Notes under the pieces: model-generated
What the model saw: only the letters and a program-made list of their open reading frames with translations
Databases searched by the model: none
What the model was told of the DNA's origin: nothing
Made by a program: the position numbers and the translations under genes
Part shown: one piece after another, positions 23,117 through 33,230 of the stretch
Layout: the number at the start of each line of letters is the position of its first letter
How positions within the stretch are numbered: position 1 is the stretch's first letter
Assembly: GCF_019393635.1 (NCBI RefSeq)
Contig: NC_057862.1
Span: 153,307,562 to 153,371,561 of the forward strand
Direction of reading: 5' to 3'
DNA: 64,000 nucleotides
DNA from: Dromiciops gliroides
Lineage: Eukaryota > Chordata > Mammalia > Microbiotheria > Microbiotheriidae

Positions 23117-23315
23117 ATTGGTGTCAGATAAGGGCCAAGGCTCAGGCTCGCTCAGAAGCACAGTGACCAGGGCCAACATAGGGCAGGCAGTGCATTCCCT
23201 GACGATGCCAGATAAATCACACACACACATACACACACACACATACACATATTTATTGCTGTATTAAGCCAGAACATGCCAAGGCTCAGGCTCGCTCACA
23301 AGCACAGTGACCAGG
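23045..23315 (+). repeat. local tandem duplication with two CA arrays
   Basis: Two units (23045-23171 and 23176-23315) share ACATAGGGCA, GATGCCAGA-AAATCACACAC, a CA array, and CCAAGGCTCAGGCTCGCTCA followed by AGCACAGTGACCAGG. The CA arrays (23078-23115 and 23219-23250) differ in length and purity. The pair ends about 300 bp before the last CORO2B exon. Confidence 0.9.
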
Positions 23316-23611
23316 CCTGCAATACTCTAATTTAATCAGAAGCTTCCAGCTTCCAGGAGAATATGGCCACCAGCCCTTGGAGCAGTGGGAGGTGAAAAGC
23401 TGATTCACTGAGCCTCCGAGGTGGGGAGGAGGGTGTGTGTACGTACATACCCAGAGCTCTGGGGGAAGGTGAGATCTGAGAGCCTCGGGGGTGGGGGTGG
23501 GGTGAGGGTGGCGAAGGAAGCCTTAGGAACAGGAGCGCTATCCCAGGCACTCATTGACTTTTTCCTTTCTTCTCTTTCTTTCCACCCCATCTGCGGGTCC
23601 CTCCCTCCCAG

Positions 23612-23743
23612 CTCCTCCGAATGTTCTTCCGACAGCAGGACGAGATTCGGCGATTGAAAGAGGAGCTCTCCCAGAAAGACATCCGCATTCGGCAGCTGCA
23701 GCTGGAACTCAAAAACTTACGGAACAACCCCAAGAACAATTAG
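23612..23743 (+). CDS. CORO2B: CORO2B last coding exon: coiled coil and stop
   Basis: The exon has 43 codons plus TAG after acceptor CCTCCCAG. It encodes LLRMFFRQQDEIRRLKEELS, QKDIRIRQLQLELKNLRN and NPKNN. Heptad leucine/isoleucine spacing marks the C-terminal coiled coil used for coronin trimerisation. Human ends NSPKNC rather than NNPKNN, so the last few residues differ. Confidence 0.97.
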   Translation, partial: LLRMFFRQQDEIRRLKEELSQKDIRIRQLQLELKNLRNNPKNN

Positions 23744-23765
23744 CTCCCCAAAAGCTCATTTTCTA

Positions 23766-23771
23766 AATAAA
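23766..23771 (+). promoter_or_regulatory. early poly(A) signal AATAAA of CORO2B
   Basis: AATAAA lies 22 nt after the TAG stop, followed by T/GT-rich sequence (CTCTCTGTTTATACTTGCTC). If used, the 3'UTR would be only about 45 nt. Use is unproven. Confidence 0.45.
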
Positions 23772-24489
23772 CTCTCTGTTTATACTTGCTCTTTAATTTT
23801 CCTCCCATTCACTCTCTCCCCTCCCCATCCCCCCACCCCCACCCCACCCCACCCCCAGGACAAGCCAGTGCTAGAGCAGCCTGCCGATGGGCTGGGCTCA
23901 CCGATAACTGGAATTATGTGCTTCGGCCCCTTTATCTCACACTAAGGGGGGAAAAAAGAGGCCACAAATGACCCTGTCGGACTGACCTGTACTGCTGTAA
24001 CTGGAAACTACCGTCCTGGAGAGGGCCGGCTCTGGATTTATACCCCTATGTTTTTTCTTGGAGGAACTAGCGGGTAGCATCTCTTCTTCTGGATCACACG
24101 ATTTTAGAACTCACCAAGAGGGGCTGCTTAAAGCTGGCCGGAAGACGCATTGGAGAAGCTAGGGAAGCCATAAAATGAAACAAGCCAGGTTGATTGCGGT
24201 TAACTTCTCCCATGCAGAGGGCGGCAGCGGGGAAGACACAGCTCTCGATAGCTGGAACTCAAAGCCACTTGCTTGTAGATGCCATAAAATAAGGGCTTAA
24301 TTCGCTGAAACTCTCCCCTTTCTCCTCTTCTTCCACCTCTCTCTTCTCCTCTCTTCTTTCAAAGCAGCCCCTGTAAACCTCAGTTCTTAACTTGGAAGAG
24401 CCAGGTTTCTTTTTCTTTCCCACCAAAAAACAACCTCTGTGTCTTTGAAACCAAACCAAACACCTTAGTGAATTAATAACCGTCCCTCG

Positions 24490-24715
24490 TATTTGCATAG
24501 CGCTTTATACTTTTCAAAGCACCTAAACATAAATGATTTCGTTTGACCTTCACAACAATCCTGTGTGGTAGAGAGGGCAGTATTATACCTATTTTACAAA
24601 TGGGAAAGTCAAGGCACTAAGTGAAGTGAAGCCACCCGGATAGTGGCAGAGTACGGACTTGAAGTCAGGTTTCCTGTCTCCTCACGCAGGGTTCTTCTCA
24701 TAACATCATGATACC
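24490..24715 (-). repeat. MIR SINE inside the CORO2B 3'UTR
   Basis: Antisense MIR signatures are present in order: GCGCTTTATACTTTTCAAAG, TCACAACAATCCTGTGTGG, TATTTTACAAATGGGAAA, and GACTTGAAGTCAGGTTTCC. Old and diverged. Confidence 0.7.
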
Positions 24716-24996
24716 ATTACCAGTGGGGCTCATGCCATGTCCAAGTCACTCTGGGAAATTTTAATATGAGGGAAATCCTTCTAAACCCTCAACACAAATT
24801 GTGCCAATTGTATTATAAAGACCTGGACCGAGACTTTTCAAGCAGTGAGGCACTTCTTCCATTCCCTGGGTTAACCCTGGTCTCCTCCCTAGGACTCAGG
24901 CTGAGAGGATGCCTTCTTCCTCTGGGAAGCATGAGGCTAAGATGGCCAGAGTTTGGGCCCCTAGGGAAGAGAGAACAAGGATTCTTTTCTTTCTTG

Positions 24997-25190
24997 CCTC
25001 TCTCTCTCTCTCTCTCCCATTTCTCCCTTCTCCCTCTCAGTCTCTCCCTCCCTCCCCCCATGTCCCTCTCTCCCTCTCTCTCTGCCCCCTTCTCTCTCCC
25101 TCCCTCCATTCTTCTTTCCTTTTTCTCTCCCTTCCCTTTCTCTGCCTCTCTCTCTTCCCCTTCTTCCTCCCTCCATCTCTCATCAGCCTC
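24997..25190 (+). repeat. pyrimidine (TC/CCCT) tract in the CORO2B 3'UTR
   Basis: About 190 nt are made almost wholly of C and T (TCTCTC, CCCTCCC, TTTCCC). In mRNA this would be a long polypyrimidine stretch suitable for PTB or poly(C)-binding proteins. It also creates spurious Ser/Leu-rich and Arg/Glu-rich reading frames on the two strands. Confidence 0.85.
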
Positions 25191-25646
25191 TCCCCACTCT
25201 CACCCAGATATACTAGCCAAGTGCTATTCCACTCTGGCTCTTCTGCACACATCTCTTTTTCCCCGTGGGCACAACTACAGATATCTGGGCCAAACACATC
25301 TGTTTATGTTTGTGAAGACTAGCCGGCAAGGCCAGGCAAGCTGTAAAGCCCAACAGCTGGGTTTATCGCTGTTAACTTTTCCAGTGCTATGTGCCACAGC
25401 CAAGTAGCTACACAAACCCACCCCACAGGAGCTGGGCCCCATGAGCTGCCGGCTACTGTGGGCTTCTACCACATTCCCTTGCTTTCTCCCACTACTACAT
25501 AGGGCCTTTTACATGACTGTCCAGCAGCAGCTGGATGAGAGTACTTCTCTGTCCACTCACACCTTTTGCTTTCTTTCTCCCATCTCCTTACTTGAACTGT
25601 GTTGTCTCCTGTGATTATTTATGCCGCCACATGAGGATAGTATTGA

Positions 25647-25652
25647 AATAAA
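25647..25652 (+). promoter_or_regulatory. distal poly(A) signal AATAAA of CORO2B
   Basis: AATAAA is followed by a TGTTTTC element. It is the most likely main 3' end of CORO2B, because the resulting UTR length fits the gene. Confidence 0.7.
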
Positions 25653-25827
25653 ATGTTTTCAAGATACCAAAAATGGACTTGGGAGTCTCATTTAGCCTCT
25701 GGTGGTTTTGTTTCTTTAATGGCAGTATTTTGGCTAGTGGCCCTAGAGCCATATCCACTGCCTTTCCCAGGGAACAATACATATCTATTCATCTTATACC
25801 TTAAATTCATTCTTTCTTTAGCTTTTC

Positions 25828-25858
25828 ATTCATTCATTCATTCATTCATTCATTCATC
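25828..25858. repeat. (ATTC)n repeat
   Basis: Seven ATTC units followed by A10 and two more ATTC units, at the left edge of an antisense L2; likely derived from the L2 (TGAA) terminus. Confidence 0.9.
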
Positions 25859-25864
25859 AAAAAA

Positions 25865-26160
25865 AAAAATTCATTCATTGTCTACTATCTGGCCAGCCCT
25901 GAATTAGGCACAGTGGTAGCAAAGAGTAGAGTTATACAAAATCCGTGCACTTAGTGAGCTTATGATCTCTCTATTTGGGGAGGCAAGGTTAATACATGAA
26001 CAGATAAGGCCATATAAAATTAAGTGCTAAATGTGAACTGTGGTGGTTAGGAATGACTTGATGGAGAAAAAAGGATTCACATTGTCCCTTGAAGAATGGA
26101 TTTGAATTGGTAGAGAAGAGGAGGATGGACATCCAAGGAAGAAGCAGAGTTTACAAGGAC
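25865..26160 (-). repeat. L2 3' UTR, antisense
   Basis: TGAATTAGGCACAGTGGTAG, AGTGAGCTTATGATCTCTCT, TTGAAGAATGGATTTGAATT, GAGGATGGACATCCAAGGAA. Confidence 0.7.
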
Positions 26161-26409
26161 TCAGGGAAGGAGCCACAGAGATATTATTGTCCAACCTTAT
26201 TTCTCAGATGTGGACCAGAGAGAGAATGAACTTGTACAGCTTCATACACCAAGGTGCTGACATGTGACTCTTGATAAGTATACCCTTTGGAGGCCAAGAA
26301 AGCTATTCTTAGAGGAATCAATGCTTGAAAATCAGTTATGGGATTCCCTAAGCCTAGAAGACACCTAGAGAGGTCATTATACCTCCAACCCATCACCACA
26401 CAACAAGGA

Positions 26410-26545
26410 TCAGAGTTGACAAGCATATATTAAGTGCCTACTATGTGCCAAGGACTGTGCTAAGTTCTAGGGATACAAAGAAAGACAAACAACAGTCCCT
26501 GCCCTCAGGGAGCTCATGGTAAAATGGGGGAGACTGTAAGGAATT
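26410..26545 (-). repeat. L2 3' end, antisense
   Basis: AAGTGCCTACTATGTGCCAA, GTGCTAAGTTCTAGGGATAC, CCCTCAGGGAGCTCATGGT. Confidence 0.75.
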
Positions 26546-26616
26546 AGAAGAATCTCCTAGGACTTGGAGTTGGACAGACACTTAAAGATCACATCACCCT
26601 TAATGATATGTGAGTT

Positions 26617-26765
26617 GGAACAGTTAGGTGGCGCAATAGATAGAGCATTGGTCCTGATTTCAAATCTGGCCTCAGATACTTGACACTTCCTAGCTGTGTG
26701 ACCCTTTAGTTTTTCATTATTTTCACTTAACTATTATTGCCTCCAACAACAACAAAAACAAAAAT
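26617..26765 (+). mobile_element. diverged CORE-SINE
   Basis: Head GGTGGCGCAATAGATAGAGC and core TTCCTAGCTGTGTGACCCTT, with a 25-bp foreign T/A-rich stretch inside the core and a (CAA)n tail. Older than most copies here. Confidence 0.8.
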
Positions 26766-27272
26766 TAAGTGAGTCAATAGGCCTAGAAGGGTTAAGTGAT
26801 TCAAGATAATGAGAGGAAGAGCCAAGAATGAACTTAGGTCTTCTGATCCCAAATCCAGTGCTCTTCCCACCATATCATTGGAGTGTTGAACCACCATTAG
26901 ATGGTCCCCTGAGTTCAATTCTGTACAGTTCTCTGTGATGTTCCAAGTCCCATTCATAATCACATGCCTAATATCCAGAATCCTTGGGACCTTAGCTTCA
27001 AAGCCCAGGAGGAAAGTGGTTGATGATTAAGGCTCCCAGGTCTGACTCTGAAAACAAAAGTTCACATTATTATGCTGAGCACTGGGCAAGTTAGAGTTAA
27101 TCAGAGAATTAGGGTCTGGGACATTTGGGGGCATGGACACAATGGAAGCCAGTGGACTAGCTCTGAGATAATCTAGATGGAGAGCAAGCTGCTCATAGGA
27201 CCAAGTTCCTTAGATATAAATATAAAAGAAGTGAGGTTAAAAGAATTTTCTAAGCTCTCTTTTGGAAATAGG

Positions 27273-27510
27273 GGTATCTTGGTAGTGTCATGAATAGAGT
27301 GCTGACTTGGAATCAGGAAGACCTGAGTTCAAATCTTACTTACTAGCAGCGTGACCCTGAGCAAATCACTTAACCTTTCTCAACTTCAGGTTCCTCATCA
27401 GTTAAAATGAGGATGATAATAACACCAACCTCAGAAGGTTGTTATGAGGATCAAATGAGATGACAAATTTAAAGTTCTTTTGTAATCCTTGAAATAGTCT
27501 ATTAATGCTC
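27273..27510 (+). repeat. MIR SINE
   Basis: GTGTCATGAATAGAGTGCTG head, core with TACTAGCAGCGTGACCCTGA, GTTGTTATGAGGATCAAATG tail. Confidence 0.78.
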
Positions 27511-27664
27511 TGGCTATAAGAAAGTGCCACACAATCCTGGTCTTGAGCACCTTCTCTAGAGATTTTTAAGAGATGGGTTATGTGTCATCCCAGCCCAGGC
27601 AGAGGAGATTAGATAAAATGACCAACTTTTGCCCCACTTGATACCCTTAATTTCTTTGCTTTTA

Positions 27665-27895
27665 GCCAAGCAAAAAGACTTACTATCAATCAACCAAGGC
27701 AATGGAGATACAAAGACAAAAGGGAAACTGTCCTAGCCTTCAGGGAGGTTACATGCTATCAGGGAAGGCTACATTTGCCTATAGAGATGTATACAAAATA
27801 GATACAAGATGATTTGAAGGGGGTGGATACTAGTTACTAGGGGGTGTCAGTAAAGGCAGAGTTTTGAAGGCAAATAACAGATTTTAAGACACAGA
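27665..27895 (-). repeat. L2, antisense fragment
   Basis: GATACAAAGACAAAAGGGAA and GCCTTCAGGGAGGTTACATG match the reversed L2 end. Confidence 0.55.
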
Positions 27896-27902
27896 GATAG
27901 AT

Positions 27903-28115
27903 GGTAGCCAGGTGGTGCAGTGGATAGACGGCTAGCCCTGGAGTAAGGAAGATTGACTTCCTGAGTACAAATCTGGCCTCAGATACTTACTAGCTGTGTG
28001 ACCCTGTATAAGTCACTTAATCCTGTTTGTCTCAGTTTCCTCATCTATAAAATGAGCTGGAGAAAGAAATAACAAATGACTCTACAATCTCTGCTAAGAA
28101 AACCCTGAATGGATA
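27903..28115 (+). mobile_element. Mar-1 SINE
   Basis: GTAGCCAGGTGGTGCAGTGG head, full core, AATGAGCTGGAGAAAGAAAT and GCTAAGAAAACCCTGAATGG BovB-like tail. Confidence 0.85.
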
Positions 28116-28119
28116 GAGG

Positions 28120-28400
28120 TGAGGGGCAGTGAGTACATTTCATTGGGATTAGCCTCCCATGGGTAATGGGATGCCATATATGAAGAACAGTAAGAATGTC
28201 AGATTGACTGGACTGTAGTATGCATGATGGGGAATAAAGCTAGAGGGCATAAGTTGAGGTCAAGTTGTGAAAGGCTTTACATGATGAATAGAGGAGTTGA
28301 TGTATGCTTCCGAAGGAAGGAAGGAAGAAAGAAAGAAACCATTGGAGTTTATTGAGTAGGGGACCTGGGCTTCAGGAAAATCCTCTTGGCAGCTGTGTGG
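28120..28400 (-). repeat. L2 3' UTR, antisense
   Basis: Around GAATAAAGCTAGAGGGCATA and AAAGGCTTTACATGATGAAT the order fits the reversed L2 UTR; a GGAAGGAAGAAAGAAAG run lies at 28313-28337. Confidence 0.5.
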
Positions 28401-28429
28401 AGGTCAGATTGGAGGGAGATGAGCTACCT

Positions 28430-28705
28430 CTTGCCTCATTGCTTTGGTCTGAAATGCCTTCTTCATTCTTCCTTGTCCATCAGTTCCTAAAGACTCCTCC
28501 ATGAAACCTTCTCTGACCACCCTCGCCCACACTGGTCTCTGTTCTTCCTGACCACCCAGGTCACTTACTGTCCCACTTATTTGGCACTTGGGATAGACAG
28601 TCTTATCATTATTGGTGCAGGTACCATGTCTCCCTAATTATGCTGTGAACTCCAGGGGACTGGAGATTGTGCCTCAGACCTCTTTATATTCCTCCCATTG
28701 TGCCT
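28430..28705 (+). repeat. L2 3' UTR, sense
   Basis: CTCCATGAAACCTTCTCTGA, TCCCACTTATTTGGCACTTG, CTGTGAACTCCAGGGGACTG. Confidence 0.75.
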
Positions 28706-28707
28706 AA

Positions 28708-28885
28708 AATCATAGAATTAGAGCTACAGATACCTCCGAGATCATCTAGTACAACCTCTTCATTTTACAGATGAGGAAATTGAGGCCCAGAGATAGGAAG
28801 TGACTTGCCCAAAGTCTCACGGTAAGTAGCAAGGGCTGAGATTTGAACTCAGGGCCTCTAATTCCAAATCCAGTGCCTCATTCTT
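28708..28885 (-). repeat. MIR3-like CORE-SINE
   Basis: ATCATAGAATTAGAGCTACA, CATTTTACAGATGAGGAAAT, GAGATTTGAACTCAGGGCCT. L3-type end abuts the L2. Confidence 0.78.
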
Positions 28886-29269
28886 TCCCTTACATTACTG
28901 GATGACTTTGGCATCTCTTCAAGCAGAGACCAGAAGGTCATTTGTTCATCAGGGAGGTTATCGAAAGGTTTCGGGGTTCAGGTGGGACTATGTAGATCCT
29001 GAGGTCCCTTCCAACTCTGAGTTTCTGTGATTCTGGCATCCATGCCTCCCCTGGAGTCAGCAATTCCATACTAGGTGATGTATAGACATCTCAGTGCTCC
29101 AGTGTTTTCCCTTGAGTGGTCCTCCCTTTTCTACACTACCCAGGAACTTACTACAGCTTCGTATCTAGACCCAGTAAAATCTTTGTGGGCTCCAGCCTTA
29201 TGTAAACTGCGATTTCCCTTACTTTAGGAAACTGAATTGTATTAATGGAAAAAAAAAAAAGGTAACTAC

Positions 29270-29630
29270 CAGCTCCCTTTGCAGCTGTGCTGCTGACCTG
29301 GCAGAGGCCCTGCCAGATGCCTCCCCCAGCATCTCCAGCTCCCCTCAGGGCTGCTCAGGGCAGCATGGGAAGCAAAGGAAGCAATGACTGCAGGCCCAGA
29401 AAAGCTCCCAGGAAGCAGACCTCATTTTGGCAAACTTGCCCAGCCCTGGGGAGTTGTAGGCTGGCAACAGAAAGGAGCTTTCTCATCTCAAAGTTCCTAC
29501 TGCAGTGAACCTGGGGGTTGGCAGGAGGAGGTTGTACCTGTATACCTATGTGCTCTGTTTGGAAACAGCTCACAATGGGTCTCTTCCCTTTTTATGACCT
29601 CATGCCTGGAGATTTAAAGCAGATGTCCCT
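29270..29630. other. repeat-free GC-rich block
   Basis: About 360 bp without any repeat signature, GC-richer than its surroundings (GGCAGAGGCCCTGCCAGATG near 29301). No splice-flanked reading frame is recognisable. Could be a conserved non-coding element; unproven. Confidence 0.25.
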
Positions 29631-29634
29631 ACGG

Positions 29635-29745
29635 GATGTAAGCTCCTGAAGCCTGGGGGCTGCGTTGTTTTTCTTCTTTGTCTTCATAACATCTCTATTG
29701 AACATAGTAAGTGCCTAATAAATAGTCATCTAATTGAAATTAGCC
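29635..29745 (+). repeat. L2 3' end, sense
   Basis: TGTAAGCTCCTGAAGCCTGG then AAGTGCCTAATAAATAGTCA. Confidence 0.65.
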
Positions 29746-29926
29746 TTACTTATAGACAGAATAGGTAACAACCCATAGGATAGAAATCAAATGGTCCCAA
29801 AGAAGCTCTGTCTCCAAATCTTTCCCCACCACGACTCTCCCATACTTACTCAAAAGACAAGTCAATAATCATTCATTCTCTGGGGTTTGGCATCATCCTC
29901 TTCCTGTTTTAAAATATAAATTCTGG

Positions 29927-30085
29927 GGGGCAGCTAAGTGGCACAGTAGATAAAGTACCGACCTTGGATTCAGGATGGACCTAAGTTCAAATCCAGCCTC
30001 AGATACTTGACACTTACTAGCTGTGTGACCCTGTGCAAGTCACTTAACCCTCACTGTCCCGCAAAAAAGAAAGAAAGAAAACAAA
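29927..30085 (+). mobile_element. CORE-SINE, type B
   Basis: AAAATATAAATTCTG on both sides; tail decayed into GAAAGAAAGAAA. Confidence 0.93.
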
Positions 30086-30119
30086 AGAAAGAAAATATAA
30101 ATTCTGCTGGGAGGAGGAA

Positions 30120-30360
30120 GGAAATAAGTACCTACTCTATACCAGGCACTATGCTAAATGCTTTAGAATATTATCTATTTGATCCTTACAATAACCCTGG
30201 AAGGTAGTTGCTGTTATTATCTGTATTTTACAGTTAGGAAACTGAGGCAGACAACAGTTAAGTGACTTGCCCAGGGTCACATAATGAGTAAGTATCTGAG
30301 GCCCTGTTTGAACTCGTGTTCCTGATTTTAGGTCTGGCTCTCTAGTCTTCAAGCCACCAG
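30120..30360 (-). repeat. MIR, antisense
   Basis: AATTATCTATTTGATCC-like block, CTGTATTTTACAGTTAGGAA, GGGTCACATAATGAGTAAGT. A CORE-SINE sits at its right edge. Confidence 0.7.
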
Positions 30361-30374
30361 CTGCTTCTTCTACT

Positions 30375-30521
30375 TTTTTTTTTTTTGCTGGGCAATGGGG
30401 GTTAAGTGACTTGCCCAGGGTCACACAGCTAGTAAGTGTCAAGTGTCTGAGGCCGGATTTGAACTCAGGTACTCCTGAATCCAGGGCCGGTGCTTTATCA
30501 ACTGTGCCACCTAGCTGCCCC
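30375..30521 (-). mobile_element. CORE-SINE, type B
   Basis: CCAGCTGCTTCT duplicated on both sides; clean T15 tail. Confidence 0.93.
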
Positions 30522-30589
30522 TACCAGCTGCTTCTAAGGAAGAGCTCAGGAAGTTCCCCATGCATCAGTGTTAAGGAGGTTATCACATC

Positions 30590-31095
30590 CATAAAATCCA
30601 CAGAATCTCAAAGTTCAAAGGGACATCAAAAGTCCCCTAGTCGAACCCAGTATGAAACTCCTTTACAGCATTCCCAAGACATGGTCATGCATCCTCTGCT
30701 ACAAAACCTACAGTGATGAGAAACTCACTACCTCTGGAAGCACCCTGTTTAATTTTGTTTGTTTTGTTTTTGTTGTGTTTTTTTTTTCAGGGCAATGAGG
30801 GTTAAGTGACTTGCCCAGGGTCACACAGCTAGTTAAGCATCAAGTGTCTGAGGCTGGATTTGAACTCAGGTCCTCCTGAATCCAAGGTCAATGCTTTATC
30901 CACTGAGCCACCTAGCTGTCCCCAGCCTGTTTAATTTTGGATTGCTCTAATTGTTGGGAAGTTTCTTCTTACCTCATGATAAAGTTCACTTCCCTACAAA
31001 TTGTACCCATGTCTCAGTTCTTTCATCCAAAGAACAAGTCTTATCCTTCTTTTACATGACTTCCCTTCTAATACTTAAAGGTGCCTTCCAACTCT
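30590..31095 (-). repeat. L3/CR1-type LINE, split by a CORE-SINE
   Basis: AACTCACTACCTCTGGAAGC then, after the insert, TAATTGTTGGGAAGTTTCTT and CTTTTACATGACTTCCCTTC: CR1/L3 antisense order. Confidence 0.75.
30758..30923 (-). mobile_element. CORE-SINE, type B, inside L3/CR1
   Basis: Perfect 14-bp duplication CCTGTTTAATTTTG at 30744-30757 and 30926-30939. Confidence 0.95.
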
Positions 31096-31401
31096 ATACA
31101 CCATGAGCCTAAGCCAACTCATTGTGATGAAAGTCAGGTGTTCTAATCCCATCTTGGCCCCTCACTAGGCAAGTCACTTGACCTCACTAGCCCTCAGTTT
31201 TCCTCATCTGTATAATGGGATTTTAAGTTCTTACTAGGCACTTGGGGTGGGAGACCCAGGAGGGGAGAAAAGGTAGCAAAGGGAAATCAAGGATTACTGA
31301 AGACCAACTTCCCAGACTTCATAATTTGTATCATTCACTCAAGAATTTCAAGGCAAGGATAGGCTCTAGACATGAAATGTTTACTTGGAATTTGAATCTG
31401 A

Positions 31402-31415
31402 CCAGCAGGTGGCAG
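31402..31415 (+). promoter_or_regulatory. CTCF core motif
   Basis: CCAGCAGGTGGCAG fits the CTCF consensus CCASYAGRKGGCRS at every position. It lies in repeat-free sequence about 5.7 kb beyond the CORO2B 3' end, where an insulator between two genes would be plausible. Occupancy is not shown. Confidence 0.5.
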
Positions 31416-31969
31416 ATGTTACAACAGAATTTGGACTATTGTACCTAGCCTATCTTTGCTTGGGGCATCCCAGAAAGGTGCAGATCCCCCCTAAAAACGA
31501 TGACACAATGACGAGGACAACAACAATAATGGTGACGTTGGCAGAGACACTGCATGCCTCTTAACAAAAGAAGCACAAAAGGGAAGAGAGGTCAGAAACA
31601 CTCTGGTGTGTGGGTTGGGAATCCAGGAGGTAGGTGAAATTAACTTTCCCTCAGGCTGTCAGAGGGGACAAGGCAGTATAGTAACAAAGGGACCCTACAA
31701 CCCTGCTCCACTGGAAGAACTGAGTCAGAAATGGTACAGCACACATGTGGAAGTACAGAAGCAGAGGAAAAGGATGGAAGAAAGGAAAGAGAAAAGACAA
31801 CAAGAGAAAATAGGAAAACAATGTAAGGACTAAGTCAGGGACCTTGGGTCATTTCAAACAATCATAGACTGTCCCATTCATCAAAACCCAACCACTCTTA
31901 TCACCTTGAGAAGATTCTTCATGAAAAACCCAAACACAACAATGCCCTCAGGAAGAACAGTCCTTTCAT

Positions 31970-32119
31970 TTTTTTTTTTTTTTAGTGAGGCAATTGGGGT
32001 TAAGTGACTTGCCCAGGGTCACACAGCTAGTAAGTGTTAAGTGTCTGAGGCTGGATTTGAACTCAGGTACTCCTGACTCCAGGGCCGGTGCTCTATCCAC
32101 TGCGCCACCTAGCCACCCC
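31970..32119 (-). mobile_element. CORE-SINE, type A
   Basis: CAGTCCTTTCATTTTTT left and CAGTCCTTTCGTTTTTT right, one difference. Confidence 0.94.
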
Positions 32120-32194
32120 AGTCCTTTCGTTTTTTAAGCATGGTGCCAACAGAAGGTAAAATCCCACCTGACCCCTTTCTTTGGAGTTATACCA

Positions 32195-32275
32195 ATCAAT
32201 GTGATCAATATTTATTAAGTTCCTACTATGTGCCAGGCACTGGGCTAAGCTACCAAGTCAACAGTTATCTCCTCC
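32195..32275 (-). repeat. L2 3' end, antisense
   Basis: ATTTATTAAGTTCCTACTAT and GTGCCAGGCACTGGGCTAAG. Confidence 0.7.
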
Positions 32276-33230
32276 TGGAAGCCTTTCTCAATTTACTCCT
32301 TCTAATCACAATGAATCCCCTCAAGGTGTAGGGTGTAGATCCACAGTTTACTCTGTTGATTTATCCCTTCCTTTCCATACAACTCCAGGGTCCCATATAG
32401 CTGAAGAGCATGAATGGTGGAGGACACTGGTGTGGGGGATTTGAAAGAAAGGCTGAGCAAAACATGAGAGGAGAGATTGGAGAAATGACACTCTGCTGGG
32501 GTAGCCTGGGTATTCTTCCTCAAAGAATGTGGTTGGCCTACCCTGTGACAACCTGCATCTGAAAAGCTCTAGGGATTCTGAAGTGGGGATAAATGTTGAC
32601 CACCTGGCCTGGACACCAGCACTGGATTGTCCTTCCGGTTCCATACCAGGACTGAACTGCTGGGTACTCAATTTCCCGAGTCACAGCAACAGGGCACTGA
32701 CTGATTATGGGGGTTTTGATATGAGTGGAAAAGGCTTAGGTGATCATTCTTACTTGCTTCCCCCACTGGGAATAGCTCAGGGTGACTGATCTGGGAATTT
32801 GGGGTCAACCTGCTTCTTGGAGGGGTAGTGGTACATGGGAAGACGATATTTTATCTAGGTAGAACTGAATGGGATGAGTACATTGGTGCTAACTTGCCCT
32901 AAAATGTATCTAATAAAGTGATTAAAGTTTTATAAAATGTTTTTAAAGTAATTGAAAATGAAATAGTAGGATAAGGGATGAGAGGAGGTATCTTCCTAGT
33001 AGATAGAGGCTGCACATGATAGGCTGATTAGATCATGCCAAATCCTACACTAAGTTTAGAATCTGGAGTTCCACCCACAAAGGGGCATCCTTTAGTGTTG
33101 GGAGGTATATGTAATAGATGAGGGGATTGATTGGAAGTGCATACCTTGGTCCTTACCACCATAGAGAAGTAGGCACTGCTTATGACAATATTTCCTTCCC
33201 ATAACCCCTCATCACATATTTATGTGTCTT

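Larger units (their letters stand above)
21077..23611 (+). other. last CORO2B intron
   Basis: Contains a plus-strand MIR (21515-21760), a Mar-1 (22080-22290) and a local tandem duplication with CA arrays (23045-23315). The 300 nt before the last exon are GC-rich (GGGGGTGGGGGTGGGG near 23486). Confidence 0.6.
1..25672 (+). other. CORO2B: CORO2B gene, 3' two thirds (coronin 2B)
   Basis: Eight exons joined in frame give about 319 residues that match vertebrate coronin 2B almost residue for residue from memory, for example VLIWNLDIGEPVKMIDCHTD and PKHGLDVSACEVFRFYKL. Human CORO2B has about 480 residues, so roughly the first 161 residues (N-terminal exons and first WD blades) lie left of the window. 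Coronins are seven-bladed beta-propellers that bind F-actin and Arp2/3-type partners; type II coronins such as 2B are enriched in neurons and act at focal adhesions and actin bundles. Exon order here is central WD repeats, last WD blade, coronin-specific C-terminal extension, then a coiled coil for oligomerisation. No in-frame stop or frameshift is present, so the gene looks functional. The paralogue CORO2A is less likely, because the tail sequence matches 2B. Confidence 0.97.
23744..25672 (+). other. CORO2B: CORO2B 3'UTR (long form)
   Basis: The segment runs from the stop codon to just after a consensus AATAAA at 25647-25652, about 1.9 kb, close to my recollection of the human 3'UTR length. 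It contains a C-rich run at 23819-23860, an antisense MIR (about 24490-24715), and a pyrimidine tract (24997-25190). The end point is inferred from the signal, not from transcript data. Confidence 0.75.

Noticed and set aside
24766-25407. The longest open frame in the window (213 codons, plus strand)
   Set aside because: It runs through the pyrimidine tract of the CORO2B 3'UTR; the Ser/Leu/Phe/Pro-rich translation follows from CT repeats, with no homology and no splice context.
32330-33170. Possible processed pseudogene 3'UTR (AATAAAGTG near 32910)
   Set aside because: No recognisable protein and no flanking duplication; a lone AATAAA is not enough.
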